DNA of 64,000 nt, taken from an uncultured Veillonellaceae bacterium (GTDB lineage: Bacteria; Bacillota; Negativicutes; Selenomonadales; Selenomonadaceae). Positions 43,407 through 52,910 of the stretch are shown piece by piece. Location: positions 1-64,000 of the forward strand of contig ONCF01000068.1 of the NCBI GenBank assembly GCA_900316275.1, written 5' to 3'. The first letter of the stretch is position 1. Each line of letters opens with the position of its first letter. The translations under genes and the position numbers were made by a program. The notes under the pieces are model-generated. The model had not been told where the DNA came from. It searched no databases and saw only the letters and a program-made list of their open reading frames with translations.

Positions 43407-46400
43407 TTATTGCTCCTTCTCTATATCCTGCACGTCCTCGATTTTCACGGACAAAATCTTGGACACGCCCGCGTCCTGGATGGTGACGCCGTACATCGTG
43501 TCCACGGACTCCATCGTGCCCTTGCGGTGCGTAACCACGATGAACTGCGTGCGCCCGGCGAACTCCTTGAGGAACTGGCCGAAGCGCACGACGTTCGCCT
43601 CGTCGAGTGGCGCGTCAATCTCGTCGAGCACGGCGAAAGGCGACGGCCGGTATTTCAGGAACGCGAACAGCAGCGCGATGACGGTCAGGGCACGCTCACC
43701 GCCCGAGAGGGCCGCGAGGTTCTGCCGCTTCTTTTCCGGCAGCGTCACGAGGATGTCCACGCCGCTCTCGAGCACATTGTCGGGGTCGAGCAGGCGCAGC
43801 TCCGCCTCGCCGCCGCCAAACAGCCGGCGGAAAATCTCCTGAAAGTAGCGCTGGATGTCGCGGAAAGCGGCCCGGAACTGTTTCGTCATGGCCGCATCCA
43901 TCTCGTCGAGAATGCGCTGCAAATCGGCGCGCGCCTCCTGCAGGTCCGCCGCCTGCTGTTCGAGGAAATCGTGCCGTTTCGACAACTCCTCGTACTCCTG
44001 CAGGGCATTCGGGTTCACGGGGCCGAGTGCGTCGATTTTATGTCTGAGCGTACGCATGCGGCTCTTGAGCTCCTCCGGCGGCAGGTCCGGGGCCTCCTCG
44101 GCTGCACGCTCCGGCGTGAGGCCGAAGTCCTGCAGCAGGGCCTCGGCCTTGTCCTGCAGGGCCAGCTGCAGCTTCGTGGCTACGATTTCCAGGCTGTGCA
44201 CCTGCTCGCGCGCCTCCGTCTGCCGCCGCGTGGCCGCTTTGGCCTTTTGCTCGGCCTCACGGGCCTCGCCCAGCCGCTCCGCACGCTGCGCGTAGAGGCG
44301 GTCGGACTCCGCCCGCCCCGCCGCGTAGGCCTGCTGGCGCGCCGCGTGGTCCGTCGTCAGCGACTGCAGCGCGGCGCCGCTCGTCTGCAGCTGCGCCCTG
44401 AGCTCTGCAGCCTCGGCCGTCTGTGCCTGCTGCTGCTGCTCGGCCTTGGCGAGGGCTTTCTGCTGCAACAAGGCCTGCTCGCGGCAGCGCAATGCCGTCT
44501 GCTCGAGTACCGTCTGCTGCAGTTCTTGCTGCTGCAGGGCCTCGGCAAGTTCCTCGGCCGCCTGTTCGCGCTGCGAGAGCTCCTGCTCGGCGTCCGCTGT
44601 GGCCTGTGCGGCCTCACGGCAGCGTATCTCCAGCGAGCCCACGGCGCGGAACACCGTCAGGCGCTGCTGCTGGATTTTCGCAAAGTCGGCCTGCTGGGCC
44701 TCAGCCTGCGCCGCGAGTTCCGTCTGGCGCTGCTGCGCCTGCGCCACGACCTCGGCCTGCGCCTCGCGGCCCGCACGCAGCTCAGCACGGCGCTCGCTGG
44801 CCGCCTGCAGCGCCGTGAGACTGTCCGCCCGCTCCTGCTCCTGCTGCGCGAGCTGCGTCTGCGCCGCCTGTGCCTCCTCCTGCAGCTGCGTTTGCTGTGC
44901 CGTCAGCTGCTCGATTTTCGCCTGCAAAGCGGCAATCTCACCCTGACGGCTGATAAAGCTGGCCTCACGCCGCCGGCTGCTGCCGCCGGAGAGTGAGCCA
45001 CCCGGATTGAGCAGTTCGCCCTCGAGCGTCACCATGCGCAGGCGGTAGCCGTGCGCCTTTGCCAGTGCCAGCCCGTGGTCGAGCGTATCGACGACCAGCG
45101 TGCGCGCCAGCAGAAAATCGATGGCACGCCGGTAGTGCGCGTCGCACTCCACGACCGTGTTTGCCCAGCCGACGACGCCCGCACCGCGCACCTCCTCCGG
45201 CGCCCGCCGCACGACGAGCGTCGAGAGCGGCAGGAACGTCACCCGGCCGAGATGTCCCTGTTTCAAAAAGGCAATGGCCGCCTTCGCCGTGTCCGTATCC
45301 TCGGTCACGACATCCTGCAGGCTGCCGCCCAGTGCCGTCTCGATAGCCGTCACGTAGCGCTGCGGCACCTCGATGAGCTCGGCCACGGCACCGCCGACGC
45401 CCTGCCGCCAGGCCGCTTTGCTCTGCAGCACGGCGCGGGCCGCCTTGCCAAAGCCCTCGTAGGACTGCTGCATGCGCGTGAGGAACTGCGCCTGCTGGCG
45501 CGCGCCCGCGAGCGCCTGTTCGTTCTGCCGCACAGCCTGCTGGGCCGTCTGTACCGTCTGCTGCTGTGCACGGAACGCCCGCTCGGCCTGCTGTTGGCGC
45601 GTGAGCCCGTCCTGCACGGCCTGCTCCTGCGCCGCCAGCGCCGTCGCCAGCTCATCCGCCTGCTGCTGCGCCGCTGCCAGCTCGTCCGCCGCAGCTGCCA
45701 ACGCCTCCTGCTGGGCCGTCTGCCCGCCGCTGCTGTTCTCTACGTCGCGGTCGAGCACGGCGAGCTCCTGCCGTTTTTGCGTGAGCGCCTGTTCCTGCTC
45801 GCGCTGCGCCGCTACGGCCGCGTTGTACACCTGCTGCTGCGCGCGCACGGCCTCGCCGAGCGTATGTGCTTTTTCCTTTTGTGCCGCGAGCGCTGTGGCC
45901 GCAGTCTGCGCGGCCTGCTCCTGCGCCTGCTGCTTTTGCTGCAGCTCCGTCAGCGTCTGCCGCGCCGCCGCGATTTCCTCGTCCTGGCGGGCCGCCGCCT
46001 CCTGCAGCTGCGTCTGGCGCAGGCTGCCCTGCTTCTGTCTTTCCTGCAGCGCGGCCATCTCGCGGGCCGCCTGCTCCATCTCCGTGCGCAGCGTCTCGTT
46101 CTTGCCCGCCTGCGCCTGCATGGCCTGCTCGATATCCGTGACGGCCTTGGCGATAGCTGCCTGGGCCGCCTCCGCCTTTTGCACCACCGCTCCGGCCGCG
46201 ATAGCCGTGTCGCGGGCCTCGTTGAGCTCCGTATCGTTAGCCTGCTGCTTCGCGGCCGCCTGCGCGTAGTCGTGCGCGAGGCTGCCGAGACGACATGTAT
46301 CGTAATCGCCCTGCAGCTCCTGCCAGATGCGCGTTTTCTCCGCGTGCTCCTTTAGCGGACCCAGCTGCTCCGCGAGCGTGCCGATGATATCCTGCACGCG

Positions 46401-46964
46401 CACGAGGTTCTGCTCCGTGTCCGCGAGCTTGCGCAGGGACTCGCGCTTGCGGTTGCGGTATTTCGTGATGCCCGCCGTCTCCTCGAAGAAGCCGCGCCGC
46501 TCCTCCGGCCGCGCGTTGAGGATGGCATCGATGCGGTTCTGGCCGATGATGCTCATGCCGTCGTGGCCGATGCCCGTATCGGCGAAGAGGTTATAGATAT
46601 CCTTGAGCCGACAGCGGCTGCGATTGATAAAGAACTCGCTCTCGCCGCTGCGGTACAGCCGCCTGGTCACCACGACCTCGCGGAAATCCACGGGCAGCGT
46701 GCCGTCGTTGTCAAAGACGAGCGAGCACTCCGCCACGCCGAGCGCGCGGCGGCTCGCCGAGCCCGTAAAGATGATATCCTCCGCCTTCGTGCCGCGCAGA
46801 TTGCGCACATTCTGCTCGCCGAGCACCCAGCGGATGGCGTCGGTGATATTGCTCTTGCCCGAGCCATTCGGCCCCACGATGGCCGTAATGCCGTGGTCGA
46901 AATCAATCGTTATCTTATCGGCAAAGGATTTAAATCCGTATGCCTCCAGTCGTTTGAGCTGCAT
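43407..46964 (-). CDS. smc: Chromosome segregation ATPase SMC
   Basis: 1185 residues. N-terminal head with Walker A IVGPNGSGKSNITDAIRWVL, a Q-loop and the R-loop region; long Gln/Ala-rich coiled coil; hinge at about 505-660 (VGGAVAELIEVPQRYVTAIE, TEDTDTAKAAIAFLKQGHLG); second coiled coil; C-terminal head with signature LAALSGGERALTVIALLFAF and Walker B PFAVLDEIDAPLDEANV. The coils are unusually rich in Ala and Gln (GC-driven). It compacts and resolves chromosomes with ScpA/ScpB. Confidence 0.97.
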   Translation of the reverse strand: MQLKRLEAYGFKSFADKITIDFDHGITAIVGPNGSGKSNITDAIRWVLGEQNVRNLRGTKAEDIIFTGSASRRALGVAECSLVFDNDGTLPVDFREVVVTRRLYRSGESEFFINRSRCRLKDIYNLFADTGIGHDGMSIIGQNRIDAILNARPEERRGFFEETAGITKYRNRKRESLRKLADTEQNLVRVQDIIGTLAEQLGPLKEHAEKTRIWQELQGDYDTCRLGSLAHDYAQAAAKQQANDTELNEARDTAIAAGAVVQKAEAAQAAIAKAVTDIEQAMQAQAGKNETLRTEMEQAAREMAALQERQKQGSLRQTQLQEAAARQDEEIAAARQTLTELQQKQQAQEQAAQTAATALAAQKEKAHTLGEAVRAQQQVYNAAVAAQREQEQALTQKRQELAVLDRDVENSSGGQTAQQEALAAAADELAAAQQQADELATALAAQEQAVQDGLTRQQQAERAFRAQQQTVQTAQQAVRQNEQALAGARQQAQFLTRMQQSYEGFGKAARAVLQSKAAWRQGVGGAVAELIEVPQRYVTAIETALGGSLQDVVTEDTDTAKAAIAFLKQGHLGRVTFLPLSTLVVRRAPEEVRGAGVVGWANTVVECDAHYRRAIDFLLARTLVVDTLDHGLALAKAHGYRLRMVTLEGELLNPGGSLSGGSSRRREASFISRQGEIAALQAKIEQLTAQQTQLQEEAQAAQTQLAQQEQERADSLTALQAASERRAELRAGREAQAEVVAQAQQRQTELAAQAEAQQADFAKIQQQRLTVFRAVGSLEIRCREAAQATADAEQELSQREQAAEELAEALQQQELQQTVLEQTALRCREQALLQQKALAKAEQQQQAQTAEAAELRAQLQTSGAALQSLTTDHAARQQAYAAGRAESDRLYAQRAERLGEAREAEQKAKAATRRQTEAREQVHSLEIVATKLQLALQDKAEALLQDFGLTPERAAEEAPDLPPEELKSRMRTLRHKIDALGPVNPNALQEYEELSKRHDFLEQQAADLQEARADLQRILDEMDAAMTKQFRAAFRDIQRYFQEIFRRLFGGGEAELRLLDPDNVLESGVDILVTLPEKKRQNLAALSGGERALTVIALLFAFLKYRPSPFAVLDEIDAPLDEANVVRFGQFLKEFAGRTQFIVVTHRKGTMESVDTMYGVTIQDAGVSKILSVKIEDVQDIEKEQ

Positions 46965-47151
46965 AGCTTACCTTCTTAAACACATAGTCATACAGAGTAT
47001 ATTCTAGCATAAAATGACCGGCCTTGTGAAGGGTCCCCGCCATGCCAGCGCTGCCATCTCCCCTGCCTGTCAGGCGCCTGGCAGTACCAAAATCCGGCGC
47101 GTGAAACATGTTGGAGGACTTTGGTAGCATTATTAAAAAGAGGGCGGAATG

Positions 47152-47180
47152 TTTACTCTAAATGGGGTTTATGCTAAAAT
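47152..47180 (+). promoter_or_regulatory. Predicted promoter of the PTS-EAL gene
   Basis: TTTACT (47152-47157), a 17-base spacer, and TAAAAT (47175-47180) with a TGC extension. It predicts a 5' leader of about 175 bases. The remainder of 46965-47360 has no gene. Confidence 0.6.
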
Positions 47181-47322
47181 TAGCAAGAAGACGGTTGCTA
47201 GACCGGTTCCATTTTTATAGTGAAAAGATTTCTATAAAACATCAGTCATGTGAGGTGTTGCGCTGCCGATAAGCTTCCCCAGATCAGCCGCTTCTCCCCC
47301 GAAGCAGCTGGCAGTCTCTCGT

Positions 47323-47343
47323 TTCCGGCTCCCCCAGCCGGAA
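47323..47343 (+). promoter_or_regulatory. Hairpin just before the ribosome site of the PTS-EAL gene
   Basis: A perfect 8-bp TTCCGGCT/AGCCGGAA stem with a CCCCC loop, directly followed by the AGGAAGG ribosome site. It could tune translation. No known riboswitch consensus was recognised in the leader. Confidence 0.45.
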
Positions 47344-47360
47344 TAGGAAGGTTCGTTTTT

Positions 47361-49523
47361 ATGAAGTTAAAAAAGAAACTGTTCCGCTCCGCTGACAAGT
47401 GGGACAAGCACCGCGCCCTGCGCGCGATGAAGACCGGCATGATACTCATGCTGCCCTTCATCGTGATTCACGCACTGGCCTCGGCTTGTCTGACCCTGCC
47501 GGTAACCCCCTGGCAGACTCTCTTGCACACGAGCGGGCAACCCCTTTATTACGCGTTTGCCGCTATCTATCAGGCCACGGCCAACTACTTTTCCCTGCTC
47601 CTGGCCGCTGCCATCAGTTACGGCTTCGCGCGCGAGTGGCACCTGCGGCCGTTCCGCAGCATGCTGCTCGCCCTCTCGACGCTGGGCACGTTCTGGATCT
47701 TCTCAGGACAGCAGATTCATTACCTTTCCCTGTCCGGCTACTGCACGGCCCTGTTTTCCGCCGTGTTCTCGAGCTCTATCTATCTCAAACTCTCGGCCTG
47801 GCGGCCGCTGGCTGAGCGCATGGGACAGCCGCGCTGCCATGTCAACACGCATCTCTACGATGTCGTCTACGCCATCCCGCTGACGACGGCCGTGTTCGTG
47901 GCCGCTATCTTTACGCAGTCACTCATCCTGGCCCTCGGCGGCGGCACGCTGCTGGAGAACCAGATTATGGCGGGCGTGCTGGCGGTATTCCAGGGGCTCG
48001 AGCCCTACCCGCTCGCCGCGCAGCTGCTCTACACATTCGTCACGAATGCCTGCTGGTTCTTTGGCATCGACGGCCAGCTCATCTTCTTTGACGCGCATGC
48101 GGCCTACTTCGCGCACATCACGCAGGCGGCCGTCAGCGCCCCGGGCCTGCCGAGCATCCTCATGAATGAGACATTCGTGAACACGTTCCAGCTCGTCGGC
48201 GGCTCCGGCGCGTCGCTCGCGCTCATCCTGGCCATCCTCTGGAACAGTCGTCAGAAGCTCTCGCTTCAGGCGGCCAAGATGTCGCTCATCCCGGCTCTGC
48301 TGAACGTAGGCGACGTGCTCGTGCTCTCGCTGCCGATTATCGGCAACCCGATTTTCCTCATCCCGTTCGTACTGCTGCCGCTCCTGAACCTGCTCATTGC
48401 CTATGCGTTCACCGTGAGCGGCGCCGTGCCTATCGCCATGACCGACGTGGCGGCCGCTACGCCGATTTTTCTTAACAGCTGGACTGCGACCGGTTCCGTG
48501 GATGGTATCGCCCTGCAGCTCCTGCTCCTCGTGCTCGATACGCTCCTGTATCGCCCGTTTGTCCTGCTCTACGACGAGTACCGCGCCGCGCAGGTCGCGC
48601 GCCTCACGCGCCATATGGTGAAACTGCACCAGTGGTGCGAGGCCAGAGCCGAGCGCATCAACCCAGCCACATTCAACGAGCAGCAGGCGCTCATTTTCTC
48701 CTGGCTCACGAGCGACCTCGCCGAGGAACTCGATGAAGCGAAGCCGAAAAACCTCTTTATGGTCTATCAGCCGCAGGTGAACAGCGAAGGCCACTGCATC
48801 GGCGCCGAGGCGCTGCTGCGCTGGCGCCACCCCAACGCGGGCTTCATCTACCCGCCGCTCATCATCACGCTCGCGAAACAGAGCGGCCTGCTGCCCAAAC
48901 TCGAGGAGTTCATCTTCCGCGAGGCCTGCCAGTGCATTGCGAAACTGGAAAAACAGCTGGGCACCGACACCAACTTCAAGATTTCCGTCAACATCACGGG
49001 TGACTCCCTGCTCTACAACGGCCTCAACGAAGCCGTGCGCAGCATCACCCACGAGAACGGCATCGCGCCGGAAAAACTCTGGATTGAGATAACCGAGCAG
49101 GATACGATTACGCTGAACCGCCGTACGGAAATCAACCTCAAGAATCTACGCGAGGCTGGCCACAAGCTCATCATCGATGATTTTGGCATGGGCCAGACCT
49201 CCATCAACTACCTGCAGACCGGCATTTTCGGCATGGTCAAGCTCGACGGCAGCATCACGAAAAAAGTGCTCACTGACGAAAAGAGCCAGCAGATTATCTC
49301 GACGCTGACGGACCTCTCGCGCCGCATGGACCTCGTGACCGTGGCCGAGTACGTCGACAACGTGCCGCAGCGCGACCAGCTCAAACGCCTCGGCTGCGAC
49401 ATCTTCCAAGGCTATCTCTATAGTCCCCCCGTCTCGAGCGAGGAGCTGCTCCACCTCATGAGTGAGCCGCCTACGCCTACCGAGCCCGAGGAGGACACGG
49501 AGGCCGAGCTCGCCACCGCCTGA
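47361..49523 (+). CDS. Membrane PTS-EIIC-like sensor fused to EAL phosphodiesterase domain
   Basis: 720 residues. The N-terminal ~420 residues are a polytopic membrane domain resembling cellobiose/lactose-type PTS EIIC (MILMLPFIVIHALASACLTL, the FFGIDGQL loop, FVNTFQLVGGSGASLALIL, GNPIFLIPFVLLPLLNLLIA). No EIIA/EIIB phosphorylation domains are present. An EAL domain follows (about 470-710) with GAEALLRWRHPNAGFI, KISVNITGD, WIEITEQDTI, IDDFGMGQTSINYL and KLDGSI; the last loop reads AEYVDN instead of EGVE. The likely role is linking sugar or ligand binding in the membrane to c-di-GMP breakdown. ATG 47361 has AGGAAGG 9 bases upstream; the frame upstream is leader. Confidence 0.85.
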   Translation: MKLKKKLFRSADKWDKHRALRAMKTGMILMLPFIVIHALASACLTLPVTPWQTLLHTSGQPLYYAFAAIYQATANYFSLLLAAAISYGFAREWHLRPFRSMLLALSTLGTFWIFSGQQIHYLSLSGYCTALFSAVFSSSIYLKLSAWRPLAERMGQPRCHVNTHLYDVVYAIPLTTAVFVAAIFTQSLILALGGGTLLENQIMAGVLAVFQGLEPYPLAAQLLYTFVTNACWFFGIDGQLIFFDAHAAYFAHITQAAVSAPGLPSILMNETFVNTFQLVGGSGASLALILAILWNSRQKLSLQAAKMSLIPALLNVGDVLVLSLPIIGNPIFLIPFVLLPLLNLLIAYAFTVSGAVPIAMTDVAAATPIFLNSWTATGSVDGIALQLLLLVLDTLLYRPFVLLYDEYRAAQVARLTRHMVKLHQWCEARAERINPATFNEQQALIFSWLTSDLAEELDEAKPKNLFMVYQPQVNSEGHCIGAEALLRWRHPNAGFIYPPLIITLAKQSGLLPKLEEFIFREACQCIAKLEKQLGTDTNFKISVNITGDSLLYNGLNEAVRSITHENGIAPEKLWIEITEQDTITLNRRTEINLKNLREAGHKLIIDDFGMGQTSINYLQTGIFGMVKLDGSITKKVLTDEKSQQIISTLTDLSRRMDLVTVAEYVDNVPQRDQLKRLGCDIFQGYLYSPPVSSEELLHLMSEPPTPTEPEEDTEAELATA

Positions 49524-49583
49524 AAGGCTGTGCTCCTGCCCCGCTAAAGCATAAAAGCACGCGCCCCTGCCGGGCGCACCACA

Positions 49584-49620
49584 AAAATCCCGCACCTGCG
49601 TTGCACAGATGCGGGATTTT
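49584..49620. terminator. Bidirectional terminator
   Basis: A perfect 11-bp AAAATCCCGCA/TGCGGGATTTT stem between convergent genes. A second GC hairpin (49561-49577) precedes it. Confidence 0.85.
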
Positions 49621-49654
49621 CTTATGCCTTGATGCTTGCTGTCAGCAAGCAGAC

Positions 49655-50839
49655 TTATTTGTACTCCGCTGCCAGCTGTTTAAAGAGCGGCAGGCTGCGT
49701 TTAATCGTGTCCGTCTTAATGCAGTACGCGGCGCGGAAATAACCGGGGCAACCGAAATCCGTACCCGGCACGAGCAGCAGACCGTATTTCTTGGCCCGCT
49801 CACAGAACGCATAGTCATCCGGCTCCAGGCACTTCGGGAACAGATAGAACGCGCCCTGCGGCTGCACGCATTCAAAGCCCGCCTCTTTCAGGCCATTGTA
49901 GAGCAGCTGGCCGTTCGTGACGTAGGTCGAGATGTCCGACGGCTTGTCCGCACAGCGCGCCACGACGTACTGCCAGAGCGACGGCGCATTGACATGCGTG
50001 AGCACGCGCGCCGCGCCCGCGATGGCGCCGAAGATTTTCTCGTAGGACTCGAGCTCGTCCGGCACGACGATGTAGCCGATACGCTCGCCCGGCAGCGAGA
50101 ACGACTTGCTGTAAGAGTAGCAGACGAGCGTGTTGTCGTAGTATTTCGGGATATAGGGCACCGTAAAGCCTTCGTAGGCGATTTCGCGGTACGGCTCGTC
50201 GGAGATGAGGAAAATCGGGTGACCGAACTCCTTTTCCTTGGCGCGCAGGATGTCGGCGAGCTGCTTGATCGTGGCTTCGCTGTACACAGCACCGCTCGGG
50301 TTATTCGGCGAGTTCACGATGATGGCTTTCGTATGGTTCGTGACGAGTTTTGCGAACGCGTCAAAGTCTATCTGCCAGTCCGCCGTGCGTGCCGGCACCA
50401 CGACGAGCTTGCCGCCCACGGACTCTACGAAGCAGCGGTACTCGGGGAAGAACGGCGCGAACGTGACGAACTCGTCGCCCTCCTGGCACAGTGCCTTGAA
50501 GCTGATGGTGATGGCTGCCGCCGCGCCTGCCGTCATAAAAATGTTCTTGCCCGCGTAGTGCGTACCGAAACGTTTATTGATGCTCTCCGCGATAGCCTGC
50601 CGCACCTGCGGTGCGCCGGGGGCCACGGTATAGCCGTGGATGGCGCTCGGCTCCCAGTGCGTCAGGATGTCGAGGGCCGCCTCCTTGACATACTCCGGCG
50701 TCGGCACGTTCGGATTGCCAAGGCTGAAATCAAAGACGTTCTCCTCGCCCACCTCGGCCGCGCGCTTACGCCCGAACTCGAAAATCGTGCGGATTGTCGA
50801 CTTTTTCGTACCCAGTTCATACATCTTCTGTGAAATCAT
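49655..50839 (-). CDS. Class I/II pyridoxal-phosphate aminotransferase (aspartate aminotransferase-like)
   Basis: 394 residues. FDFSLGNPNVPTPEYV, HGYTVAPGAPQVRQAIAESI, TAGAAAAITISFKALC, VNSPNNPSGAVYSEATIKQL, ISDEPYREIAYEG, the PLP Lys in YSYSKSFSLPGERIGY and FRAAYCIKTDTI (the substrate-carboxylate Arg of the FR motif). The fold-type-I aminotransferase family assignment is firm; the substrate is not. ATG 50839 is preferred over a GTG four codons earlier because the AAAGGGTGG ribosome site overlaps the latter. Confidence 0.9.
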   Translation of the reverse strand: MISQKMYELGTKKSTIRTIFEFGRKRAAEVGEENVFDFSLGNPNVPTPEYVKEAALDILTHWEPSAIHGYTVAPGAPQVRQAIAESINKRFGTHYAGKNIFMTAGAAAAITISFKALCQEGDEFVTFAPFFPEYRCFVESVGGKLVVVPARTADWQIDFDAFAKLVTNHTKAIIVNSPNNPSGAVYSEATIKQLADILRAKEKEFGHPIFLISDEPYREIAYEGFTVPYIPKYYDNTLVCYSYSKSFSLPGERIGYIVVPDELESYEKIFGAIAGAARVLTHVNAPSLWQYVVARCADKPSDISTYVTNGQLLYNGLKEAGFECVQPQGAFYLFPKCLEPDDYAFCERAKKYGLLLVPGTDFGCPGYFRAAYCIKTDTIKRSLPLFKQLAAEYK

Positions 50840-50866
50840 AAACTCAACCACCCTTTACAGCATATA

Positions 50867-50913
50867 GCGTTCCTATGGCATCGCTCCGCGCAGGAACGGC
50901 GCCATAGGAACGC
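50867..50913. promoter_or_regulatory. 13-bp inverted repeat upstream of the aminotransferase
   Basis: Perfect GCGTTCCTATGGC (50867-50879) and its complement (50901-50913). The T-rich side faces the plus strand, where no gene precedes it. It lies between the EAL gene stop and the aminotransferase start, so it may be a weak terminator or leader hairpin. Confidence 0.5.
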
Positions 50914-50977
50914 CTTTCTTTGTAAACGATACATTATTTACATTCTAGCACATTTCTCGTCTGTATAACAGTAAAAT

Positions 50978-52870
50978 TTACACCTCTGGCAGCAGCAGGC
51001 CGTTCTGTGCCACCATCTCCTGTACGAGCGAAAGACTGAGGTCGCCCGGCAGCGGTTTCGAGATATAGTAGCCCTGGATGTAGTTGCAGCCGATGCTCGA
51101 GAGGAAATTGTACTGCTCGCTGTTGTCCACGCCCTCGGCCAGCGTCTGCAGGCCCAGTGCCTGCGCCATGTCCACGATGTTATTGATGATGTCGAGCGAT
51201 TTCTCCGAATGATGCCGCAGGAACAGCATATCGATTTTCACGAGGTCGAAATCGTAGTTCTGCAGGCCGTGCAGCGAATTGTAGCCGCTGCCGAAATTAT
51301 CGAGCCAGACCTGATAGCCGTCCTGATGGAACAGCTGCAGGTGGTCGCCCACCTCGCTGTGCTCACGCCCCATCGTCGACTCCGTGATTTCAAAGGAAAT
51401 GAGCTGCCGCGGGATACCGGCCTCATCCACGATACGGTTGATGCGCGCGTGGATATCCTCGATTTCAAAATCGAGCGCTGAGAGATTGATGGAGACCGGC
51501 AGATACGGCTGACCGGCCGCGCGCTGCTGCGCCATCGTCTGGCAGGCCGTGCGCAGGATGGCCATGTCGACCTTGTACAGCAGGTGGTTCGCCTCCAGCA
51601 TGGGCAGGAAGTCGCCCGGGTTCAGCACCATACCGCCCTCGGGGTCTATCCAGCGCGCCAGCGCCTCGAAATGGCTGATTTTGCCCGTGGCCGTCTGTAC
51701 GATGGGCTGATAGTACGGCTGCACCCAGCCCTGCTCAATGGCCTCGTCTATATGCGTCGTGAGATAGTCGTGCGTCGTGAGCCGTGACTCCATCTCCGCA
51801 TCGTAGACGCGGTAGTAATGCGTGAAGTCGTTGCGCGCGCTGTCGCCCGCCATCTTCGCGCGGTCGATGGCCACGCCAGGCCGCCAGTCCGTCTTCGTCA
51901 GCGTGTAAATGCCCGCGTGGATATCCACCTGATAGCCCGGCCAGGTCTTCAGCCGGTCGTGCAGCGCCTCCACGACCTCCATGGTGCGTGCGTGCGGGAT
52001 GAGCGCATAGAAGTGGTCGCCCACGTAGCGCATAATCTGGTCTGTACCCACGAGCTCCTTGAGCGTCTGCGCCATATCCTGCAGCAGTGCGTCGCCCTCG
52101 CCCATGGAATGCTGCATGTTGAAAATCTTGAAATCGGCGATGTTGAAGTAGACGACATCCCATGGCTCCGGCTCGTCGCCGCTCACCACGCGCTCGGCCA
52201 GCCGGTCGAGCTCCGCCGTAAAGCTGCTCACACTGCGCAGCCCCGTCAAGGGGTCGACCTGCCGCTCCGCCTCTACATGCGAGACGTAGTTGCGCTGCAA
52301 AAGCATAAAAGAGAGCAGCTTGGCTGCGAGCACGAACAGGGCCGCGGCCAGCTCCAGCACCTGCTGCGGCGGATTGTCCATGCCGAAAAAGCCCACGTAG
52401 CGGCCTTGCAGCTGCAACGGGAACACGGCGAGCCGCTTAATGCCCTGGCGTTTGAGCGTCTCATACATGGCTGGGTCCACGCGCGCGTAGGCCTCCATAT
52501 CGGACACCACGTAGCCGTTGCCGCGACGGAACGCCGCGAACCACAGCGGGCCGAAAGCCGACTCCGGCAAATTTTGCAACGTCGGCTTCTCCGGCGTCAC
52601 ATCGGGCGCGCACCACTCATACGTATTGCTGATGGTACCGCCCTCGCCCGCCTCAAAGATATAGGCGCGATCGGCCTGCAGATGCTCGCCCAGCTGCCGC
52701 AGGAAGCGGTGTATCTCCGTGTCCATATTTTCCCGCTCCGGACTGGACAGGGCAAACTCGCCCAGCGCCTGGATGCCGTCCAGGATACAGCGCATATCCG
52801 CCGCCAGGTCGGGGCGGTAGGCGAGCTGCTGCTGCTCATTGGCCAGCCGAAATTCTCCGTAACCATTCAT
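50978..52870 (-). CDS. GAF-GGDEF(degenerate)-EAL protein
   Basis: 630 residues. N-terminal GAF-like sensor (about 45-200), a GGDEF-family domain (about 210-370) with the signature replaced by YVGDHF, and an EAL domain (about 385-620). EAL motifs: HFEALARWIDPEGG, SINLSALDF, FEITESTMG and EGVDNS, but the metal-binding Asp-Asp pair reads LDNFGSGYNS. Hydrolase activity is therefore uncertain and it may be a c-di-GMP-binding effector. GAGGAGG precedes the ATG. It lies downstream of the receiver-less cheB and is probably co-transcribed with it. Confidence 0.87.
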   Translation of the reverse strand: MNGYGEFRLANEQQQLAYRPDLAADMRCILDGIQALGEFALSSPERENMDTEIHRFLRQLGEHLQADRAYIFEAGEGGTISNTYEWCAPDVTPEKPTLQNLPESAFGPLWFAAFRRGNGYVVSDMEAYARVDPAMYETLKRQGIKRLAVFPLQLQGRYVGFFGMDNPPQQVLELAAALFVLAAKLLSFMLLQRNYVSHVEAERQVDPLTGLRSVSSFTAELDRLAERVVSGDEPEPWDVVYFNIADFKIFNMQHSMGEGDALLQDMAQTLKELVGTDQIMRYVGDHFYALIPHARTMEVVEALHDRLKTWPGYQVDIHAGIYTLTKTDWRPGVAIDRAKMAGDSARNDFTHYYRVYDAEMESRLTTHDYLTTHIDEAIEQGWVQPYYQPIVQTATGKISHFEALARWIDPEGGMVLNPGDFLPMLEANHLLYKVDMAILRTACQTMAQQRAAGQPYLPVSINLSALDFEIEDIHARINRIVDEAGIPRQLISFEITESTMGREHSEVGDHLQLFHQDGYQVWLDNFGSGYNSLHGLQNYDFDLVKIDMLFLRHHSEKSLDIINNIVDMAQALGLQTLAEGVDNSEQYNFLSSIGCNYIQGYYISKPLPGDLSLSLVQEMVAQNGLLLPEV

Positions 52871-52910
52871 AGCTCTATCCTCCTCAGGCCCTTGTGTGGC
52901 CTGTTACCGC

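Noticed and set aside
43347-46355. Several long plus-strand frames inside smc
   Set aside because: Leu/Arg/Ala-rich antisense shadows of the SMC coiled coil.
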